Of a DNA stretch of 9,752 nucleotides, positions 5,738 through 9,752 are shown piece by piece (position 1 is the stretch's first letter; the number at the start of each line of letters is the position of its first letter). Below the pieces are notes generated by a model. The model had not been told where the DNA came from. It was given only the letters and a program-made list of their open reading frames with translations, and searched no databases. Location: the NCBI GenBank assembly GCA_943330925.2, contig CALQJP020000057.1:1-9752 (forward strand). Reading direction: 5' to 3'. The position numbers and the translations under genes were made by a program. This DNA comes from Chryseobacterium gleum. Its GTDB lineage: Bacteria > Bacteroidota > Bacteroidia > Flavobacteriales_D > Sanyastnellaceae.

Positions 5738-7177
5738 TTATTGGGAAACGCTGCGGTAGAGATCGTACGTTCCGATTATCTTCTGAACAAAAATAAATGG
5801 TTCACGAGCGTTACAATATCCATGTTTCACACAACTCATGGTATAGTATTTTTCTTGCTGCTTCATGAGCAGTGCTTCAGCCACATTTCCATCCCAAACC
5901 GTGTCTTTCATGCCCAATTCGCGTGCGAGATTTTGAGCGTCGAGGATATGGCCCTGGCCAATGTTGTAGCTGGCCAAAACAAACTTGGTTCGTTCAAGGT
6001 CATTGGGTACCCTTTTTTGCCACATGTTTTGGAGATACTTGATGTACTTTGTTGCTGCCTGTATACTGCATTCCGGACCAGGTGTGGCTGAGCATCCAAA
6101 CCGCACCGCTGTTTGCGGCATGAGCTGCATCAACCCGTAAGCACCGCTCCATGAGTGCGCCTGAGGGTTGAAGTGTGATTCATGGTAGGCAATCGAAGCA
6201 AGCATTCTCCAGTCCCAACCCAATTGAGGTGCATAGGTTTTGAAAAGTGAGTCGAAGGGCGAAATAGCACCTGGGCCTACCTTGGGTAGCACAAATCCTT
6301 TTGGTCGGGCAAGTTCGGCCTCGTTGAAGTATTTGCGGTAGAGTCTTTTCGTTCGCGTGCCTCCGTCTTTTCCACTCAACCATCCATTTAGGGCAGCCAA
6401 TAGAGAGGTGGATTCTTTGCGAACGGCCCACGCAATGTCTTGCATGCCGCTGATGGCAACGCTCGCATCAATATTGTCATAATTACTCAACTCAATCGAT
6501 GCAAGGTTTTCATCGGTAATGGTAGCAGGTATGGCACCGTCGTCGACCAGGCGAATGAGATCATCGGTGCTTATTTCTCCCGGAGCTTCATTTATCTGGA
6601 TGGCTTGGCCTGTGGAGGCAGCTATCTCATTCAACCGTTCGTAAAATGATGAGTAATGGTGTACCCAAATGGGTATGCTTCCGAGTTGCGAGCTGTCTGT
6701 AATTGCCAATGAGCCGATCCCTTCACCTCGATCGATTTTTCGTTGAACAAGCACCTGCCTTGTCTGATAAAGTGGTTGAGTGAAACTTACGGTGTCCGAG
6801 CGTTGTGATGTAATGGTTAGATTGCTTGCAACCAGGTCCGCTTCTCCTCTGCGAAGCATTTCAAACATGCGGTCCACATCGTCAATAAGCTTCACCTCAA
6901 GCCGCACTCCAAGGTGCTTCGCGAATGCCAACGCCAACTCATAATCGAAGCCGCTTGGCTGATTTCGATACAGGAAATAAGTAGATGCACTGTTCTCCGT
7001 TAGGATTATTAAAGAACCTCTCCGCCGAATGGAGTCCAAATCGATGACTTCGATATTCTCTTTGTTTGCCTTTTTGCGTCGAATCGGGTTCTCGCAGCTC
7101 GCAACCAGGCACAACAAAAAAATCCACGTCACGGGTAAGAGCAAGTGGCGTAAATTGTATGTTGAAGGTGCCGACAA
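5738..7177 (-). CDS. mltF: MltF-like membrane-bound lytic murein transglycosylase (lipoprotein)
   Basis: This enzyme cleaves peptidoglycan glycan strands to 1,6-anhydromuramyl products. The N-terminus has a hydrophobic segment and lipobox LVASC with Cys28 as lipid anchor, so it is probably tethered in the periplasm. Residues about 53-285 form a family 3 solute-binding-like domain (LIILTENSASTYFLY, GFDYELALAFAKHLG, then GEADLVASNLTIT). Residues about 305-465 form the SLT catalytic domain: Glu333 in YHESHFNP is the catalytic acid, followed by SGAYGLMQLMP (344-354) and ASYNIGQGH (402-410). This two-domain layout and the 479-residue length fit MltF, in which the first domain senses muropeptides and controls catalysis. 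The start is TTG at 7177: an in-frame stop lies 10-15 nt upstream and no ATG precedes the signal sequence. It is the first gene of the minus-strand cluster, just after a terminator. I see no convincing promoter box between them. Confidence 0.93.
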   Translation of the reverse strand: MSAPSTYNLRHLLLPVTWIFLLCLVASCENPIRRKKANKENIEVIDLDSIRRRGSLIILTENSASTYFLYRNQPSGFDYELALAFAKHLGVRLEVKLIDDVDRMFEMLRRGEADLVASNLTITSQRSDTVSFTQPLYQTRQVLVQRKIDRGEGIGSLAITDSSQLGSIPIWVHHYSSFYERLNEIAASTGQAIQINEAPGEISTDDLIRLVDDGAIPATITDENLASIELSNYDNIDASVAISGMQDIAWAVRKESTSLLAALNGWLSGKDGGTRTKRLYRKYFNEAELARPKGFVLPKVGPGAISPFDSLFKTYAPQLGWDWRMLASIAYHESHFNPQAHSWSGAYGLMQLMPQTAVRFGCSATPGPECSIQAATKYIKYLQNMWQKRVPNDLERTKFVLASYNIGQGHILDAQNLARELGMKDTVWDGNVAEALLMKQQEKYYTMSCVKHGYCNAREPFIFVQKIIGTYDLYRSVSQ

Positions 7178-7200
7178 ATCGAAGATTATTTAATTCCTCT

Positions 7201-7230
7201 AAAATAAAAAACCCCGGGCAAACCCGAGGT
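7201..7230 (-). terminator. Rho-independent terminator
   Basis: Read on the minus strand, ACCTCGGG (7230-7223) and CCCGGGGT (7218-7211) form an 8-bp GC-rich stem with one T-G wobble and a 4-nt loop TTTG. The T-rich run TTTTTATTTT (7210-7201) follows. It begins about 30 nt after the stop of the T9SS-sorted protein gene, so it ends that transcript. It also separates that transcript from the mltF operon, which starts 23 nt further on. Confidence 0.88.
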
Positions 7231-7259
7231 GTTTTACGTAAGCGGTTTGAAGTTATTTA

Positions 7260-8060
7260 TTATTTCTTGTAGAACTTTTGGGTTTGGTTGTCAAAGCTAA
7301 CCCAGTATTCTCCCCTTGTAAGTGCAGTGCACTCAATGGAACTACCGCGGCCTCGCTTTACAACCTGACCAAAAACATTGTACAATTCGTAGGAAGTGTC
7401 GGTGCTGAAGTATACCGACTTTGATTTTTTGTCGTAACGGAAACTAACCGCTTCAACGGTGCTGGTTACCTCACACACAGAAGACTTTCTTAAGTCTCCC
7501 TCGAAGCTTTTTTGAACCACACGAAATTTATTCAGCCCACTTGTAAGCTGCGCCTGAAAGCGATAAATATTCTTGACATTCGTGCCATTGCCAAGCACTT
7601 CCCCAACGTTCACCCAACGGTTCCATTTAAAGTGCTGAATGATGTATGGGATTTTACCCATTTCGCCGGTAGTCTCCCAGGTGAGAGAGCCGTTGATGCC
7701 ACAGGTGATGGAGGTGCAGATAAAACTCGGCGATGGTTCTAGGGCCCCGGGATTTAAAATCTTGGGTGTGCAGCCGTCTTTGTGCTTGATCAGAATATTC
7801 ACCGGGTCGCCTGTCTTCAGTCCGTAAATGGTCAGGTCGATTTCAAAGGCTTGGGTATTGATTTCATCCGTTGTGATGAGGCCGTTCACTAACACTTCAT
7901 AGATACAATATCCAATGCCATCGGAAGAGGCTGCATTGATTACGAAAATGTTGCGTTGCTGGTAGCGGCCTTCAAGCATGATAGAGCCTGCTGACATTCC
8001 CAAACAAATGGAAAACAGCGCTGCAAAAACTACCCATTTTTTAACCAAACACGGTATCAT
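7260..8060 (-). CDS. Secreted T9SS-sorted protein of unknown function
   Basis: I recognise no enzymatic family. From the ATG at 8060 the product has 266 residues: a signal peptide (MIPCLVKKWVVFAALFSICLGMSAG), a first region with ERGRYQQRN-type entry (LEGRYQQRNIFVINAA) and AFEIDLTIYGL, a middle beta-rich region (SLTWETTGE, HFKWNRWVNVGEVLGNGTN) and a final 65-residue T9SS sorting domain (VEAVSFRYDKKS to KFYKK). That last domain has the usual VFGQVVKRG and GEYWVSFD features. The middle region looks like a fibronectin- or Ig-like beta sandwich. The mature part has several Cys, including GYCIYEV, DGCTPK and ICTSITCG. The frame stays open to a TTG at 8075, which would add five residues (MLVPS); ATG 8060 is preferred because it puts the positive charges close to the hydrophobic core. 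From memory, similar short proteins occur singly in Flavobacteriales. It lies 41 bp after acpH and is followed by a terminator. Confidence 0.85.
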   Translation of the reverse strand: MIPCLVKKWVVFAALFSICLGMSAGSIMLEGRYQQRNIFVINAASSDGIGYCIYEVLVNGLITTDEINTQAFEIDLTIYGLKTGDPVNILIKHKDGCTPKILNPGALEPSPSFICTSITCGINGSLTWETTGEMGKIPYIIQHFKWNRWVNVGEVLGNGTNVKNIYRFQAQLTSGLNKFRVVQKSFEGDLRKSSVCEVTSTVEAVSFRYDKKSKSVYFSTDTSYELYNVFGQVVKRGRGSSIECTALTRGEYWVSFDNQTQKFYKK

Positions 8061-8101
8061 ACTAGGAACGAGCAATCGGGTGCTTAAAGTTCAACTTTCG
8101 G

Positions 8102-8692
8102 TTAGGGCGCAAAAGTATCTAATTTGAGTTGTGCTTGCGACAGGATTTGAGGAAAAAATTCATCAAATGTGGAAATGATCTGTTTTTCGTGCTTGAAAAA
8201 TGTATCAATTGAGTTTTTGAGAGGGTTTTCAAAGGGAATACGCATCGACATCTGGTTGAGTATGGTGGCCGTCCCTTCAGCAGTGCGATACATATTCATC
8301 CAGTCGTGTTCAATCATTTTGCCTACAATGAATTGTCTCCTCTCCGTCATGTCATTCTGCCGTTTCGAGAGTTGCTCATAGGTAGATTGTATCCATATTT
8401 CACGTTCGGTCAGAGAGTGCGCATTCCAACGCAGTGATAAAACGTGATCGAAAAGAACATCGAGCACAACGCCTGCAAATTTTCCCAACGTTGGATGGAG
8501 TTGTGTTTTCAAATCCAAAACCAACGGATGCTTGTCTGTGTAGTCATCGATAAATCGATGGAGGAGTATTCCTGCCTGAATCTCTTTCGGAAAGTGTGCC
8601 CATTTATTGCCCTTCACATCATCGGCTATGAATTGACCGAATAGAATAGGCTCTATCGTGAATGAAAGAAATGAATGTGCGAGATAATTCAT
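8102..8692 (-). CDS. acpH: Acyl carrier protein phosphodiesterase (AcpH family)
   Basis: This matches the AcpH/DUF479 family, whose Escherichia coli member removes the 4'-phosphopantetheine group from acyl carrier protein in the cytoplasm. Family blocks are clear: MNYLAHSFLSF at the start, GQFIADDVKGNKW (19-31), GILLHRFIDDYTDKHP (41-56) and LDVLFDHVLSLRWN (78-90). From the ATG at 8692 the protein has 196 residues, close to the usual length of about 190-195. The frame stays open back to 8761, adding 23 residues (MRKISGSQSN...). That longer form is rejected because family members begin at MNYLAH and because a good promoter box (8701-8708) lies between the two starts. No signal peptide is present. 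It is divergent from the glmM-type gene. Many Bacteroidota carry this family, but its cellular role outside E. coli is poorly known. Confidence 0.92.
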   Translation of the reverse strand: MNYLAHSFLSFTIEPILFGQFIADDVKGNKWAHFPKEIQAGILLHRFIDDYTDKHPLVLDLKTQLHPTLGKFAGVVLDVLFDHVLSLRWNAHSLTEREIWIQSTYEQLSKRQNDMTERRQFIVGKMIEHDWMNMYRTAEGTATILNQMSMRIPFENPLKNSIDTFFKHEKQIISTFDEFFPQILSQAQLKLDTFAP

Positions 8693-8700
8693 AGCGCAAA

Positions 8701-8708
8701 CAAATGTA
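8701..8708 (-). promoter_or_regulatory. Bacteroidota -7 promoter box for acpH
   Basis: TACATTTG on the minus strand matches the Bacteroidota -7 consensus TAnnTTTG exactly. Transcription would start about 5-7 nt downstream, near 8694-8696, only a few bases before the ATG at 8692, so the mRNA would be almost leaderless. I see no matching -33 TTG at the usual distance, which lowers confidence. Confidence 0.5.
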
Positions 8709-8730
8709 GTGTTGAAAGAATGGCATGTCG

Positions 8731-8746
8731 GGTTCGATTGTGAACC
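8731..8746. repeat. Short inverted repeat in the divergent intergenic region
   Basis: GGTTC (8731-8735) and GAACC (8742-8746) form a perfect 5-bp inverted repeat with a 6-bp spacer. It lies midway between the divergent acpH and glmM-type starts, just upstream of the acpH -7 box. It could be an operator for a dimeric regulator; arms this short also occur by chance. Confidence 0.3.
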
Positions 8747-8781
8747 GCTTATTTTGCGCATCCATTTAAATCTTACTGCCC

Positions 8782-9752
8782 GTGACTCTTATTAAATCTA
8801 TTTCCGGAATTCGCGGCACCATCGGAGGTGCTGAAGGAAGCGGACTAACGCCAATTGATGTAGTGAAATTTACGGCTGCCTTCTGTGCGCTTATGCAGCG
8901 GAAATGCAACTCGCCCAAAATTAAAGTTGTTGTGGGTCGGGATGCGCGTATCAGCGGAGGTATGGTCAATGCATTGGTGTGTAACACCTTGGTTGGTATG
9001 GGGGCAGATGTTGTAGATGTGGGCTTGAGCACTACGCCAACGGTCGAGATTGCTGTGCCTGCTGAAGGAGCTCATGCCGGAATAATTTTAACGGCAAGCC
9101 ATAACCCCATTCAGTGGAATGCATTGAAACTGCTCAATGAAAAGGGAGAGTTTATTTCAGCTGCCGAAGGCGCAGAGGTATTGCGCTTGGCTGAGTCGGG
9201 CGAGGTTGTTTTTGCGGATGTTCATGCGCTCGGCTCCTTGATGGAGGCTGATTATCTGGATAAGCACATTCAACATATTTTGAGTTTGAAACTCGTTGAT
9301 AAGCAGCTAATCGAGTCTGCTGATTTGCATGTGGCTGTCGATGCTGTGAACAGCTCAGGGGGCATCTATGTGCCGGCTTTGCTTCATGCACTCGGAGTGA
9401 AAAGAATCGAAACTATTCACTGCGAGCCGAACGGCCATTTCCCTCACAATCCGGAACCACTTCCAGAACACCTTATCGACTTATCTGATTTGGTTAGAAC
9501 GAAGGGTTGCCAAATGGGTATTGTGGTGGACCCCGATGTTGATCGTTTGGCATTCGTATGCGAGGACGGAAGCGTGTTTGGTGAGGAGTACACCTTGGTT
9601 GCCGTAGCTGATTACGTGCTCTCGTGCAATCCCGGAAATACAGTTTCTAATTTATCAAGTACCCGCGCACTACGCGATGTTACAAGAAGTCACGGGGGTT
9701 CTTATTTCGCCTCTGCGGTAGGCGAGGTGAATGTGGTGGCTGCTATGAAAGA
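8782..9752 (+). CDS. glmM: Phosphoglucosamine/phosphomannomutase, GlmM type, 3'-truncated by window end
   Basis: This is an alpha-D-phosphohexomutase; the GlmM version converts glucosamine-6-phosphate to glucosamine-1-phosphate for peptidoglycan and LPS precursors. 323 complete codons are present out of roughly 460 expected, and the frame is open at the edge. Visible motifs: SISGIRGTIGG at the N-terminus (6-16), active-site loop TASHNP (104-109) with phosphoserine Ser106, metal-binding loop DPDVDR (250-255) with Asp250, Asp252 and Asp254, and sugar-binding loop GEEYT (267-271). The phosphate-binding C-terminal domain is cut off. The start is GTG: an in-frame TAA at 8767-8769 lies upstream and the Met-Thr-Leu-Ile-Lys-like opening fits Bacteroidota relatives. 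DPDVDR and GEEYT differ from the DGDADR and GExSGH of classical GlmM, so activity on mannose or glucose phosphates cannot be excluded. Confidence 0.92.
   Translation, partial: MTLIKSISGIRGTIGGAEGSGLTPIDVVKFTAAFCALMQRKCNSPKIKVVVGRDARISGGMVNALVCNTLVGMGADVVDVGLSTTPTVEIAVPAEGAHAGIILTASHNPIQWNALKLLNEKGEFISAAEGAEVLRLAESGEVVFADVHALGSLMEADYLDKHIQHILSLKLVDKQLIESADLHVAVDAVNSSGGIYVPALLHALGVKRIETIHCEPNGHFPHNPEPLPEHLIDLSDLVRTKGCQMGIVVDPDVDRLAFVCEDGSVFGEEYTLVAVADYVLSCNPGNTVSNLSSTRALRDVTRSHGGSYFASAVGEVNVVAAMK

Larger units (their letters stand above)
501..7177 (-). other. Predicted five-gene envelope operon
   Basis: mltF, the lipoprotein gene, the deiminase gene, olsF and the asparaginase gene lie head to tail with gaps of 8, 24, 2 and 55 bp. 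No terminator-like hairpin with a T-run appears in the gaps. A strong terminator lies immediately upstream of mltF, and the convergent gene ends 2 bp past the last stop. The 55-bp gap before the asparaginase gene is large enough for a separate promoter, so that gene is the least certain member. All five products carry an export signal or act on the membrane. Confidence 0.65.

Noticed and set aside
7234..7241. TTACGTAA palindrome between the T9SS protein gene and the terminator
   Set aside because: An 8-bp palindrome in AT-rich DNA after a stop codon is expected by chance and is not near a start.
8693..8761. Longer acpH with 23 extra N-terminal residues
   Set aside because: The family begins at MNYLAH, and the extension would cover the promoter box and most of the intergenic region.
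8766..9032. Minus-strand open frames over the start of the glmM-type gene
   Set aside because: The plus strand encodes a clear phosphohexomutase here with the TASHNP loop, so these are antisense shadows.

Overview
The window looks like chromosomal DNA from a Bacteroidota bacterium, most likely a Flavobacteriales-type environmental lineage. The reasons are: two secreted proteins end in type IX secretion (T9SS) C-terminal sorting domains; the aminolipid synthase is an OlsF-type fused acyltransferase; the phosphohexose mutase has the Bacteroidota-style DPDVDR and GEEYT motifs; a perfect Bacteroidota -7 box (TAnnTTTG) lies before acpH; and Shine-Dalgarno sequences are mostly weak or absent. I see no rRNA, tRNA, CRISPR array, insertion sequence or prophage gene, and no gene-free stretch over 300 bases.

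Left end (1-498): a doubtful leftward open frame runs off the window edge. A small rightward gene encodes a stand-alone receiver-like protein that lacks the phospho-acceptor Asp. Its stop codon is 2 bp from the stop of the convergent gene cluster to its right.

Centre (501-7177): five genes on the minus strand read in the order mltF-like lytic transglycosylase, small Cys-rich lipoprotein, T9SS-exported PPAD-like arginine deiminase, olsF-like bifunctional acyltransferase, and TAT-exported glycosylasparaginase. The gaps are 8, 24, 2 and 55 bp, so this is probably one operon. A clear intrinsic terminator (7201-7230) separates it from the gene upstream. All five products act in or beyond the cell envelope: peptidoglycan cleavage, an unknown surface lipoprotein, protein or peptide citrullination, aminolipid synthesis, and glycoasparagine hydrolysis. 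Two of them (mltF and olsF) start with TTG.

Right end (7260-9752): a T9SS-sorted secreted protein of unknown function and an acpH-like ACP phosphodiesterase gene lie on the minus strand, 41 bp apart. An 89-bp intergenic region with an acpH promoter separates them from a divergent, window-truncated phosphoglucosamine/phosphomannomutase gene (glmM type) that starts with GTG.

Most genes belong to known families. The part most worth following is the operon, which links a secreted peptidylarginine-deiminase-like enzyme to wall, lipid and glycoprotein enzymes. No wholly new system is proven by the sequence alone.
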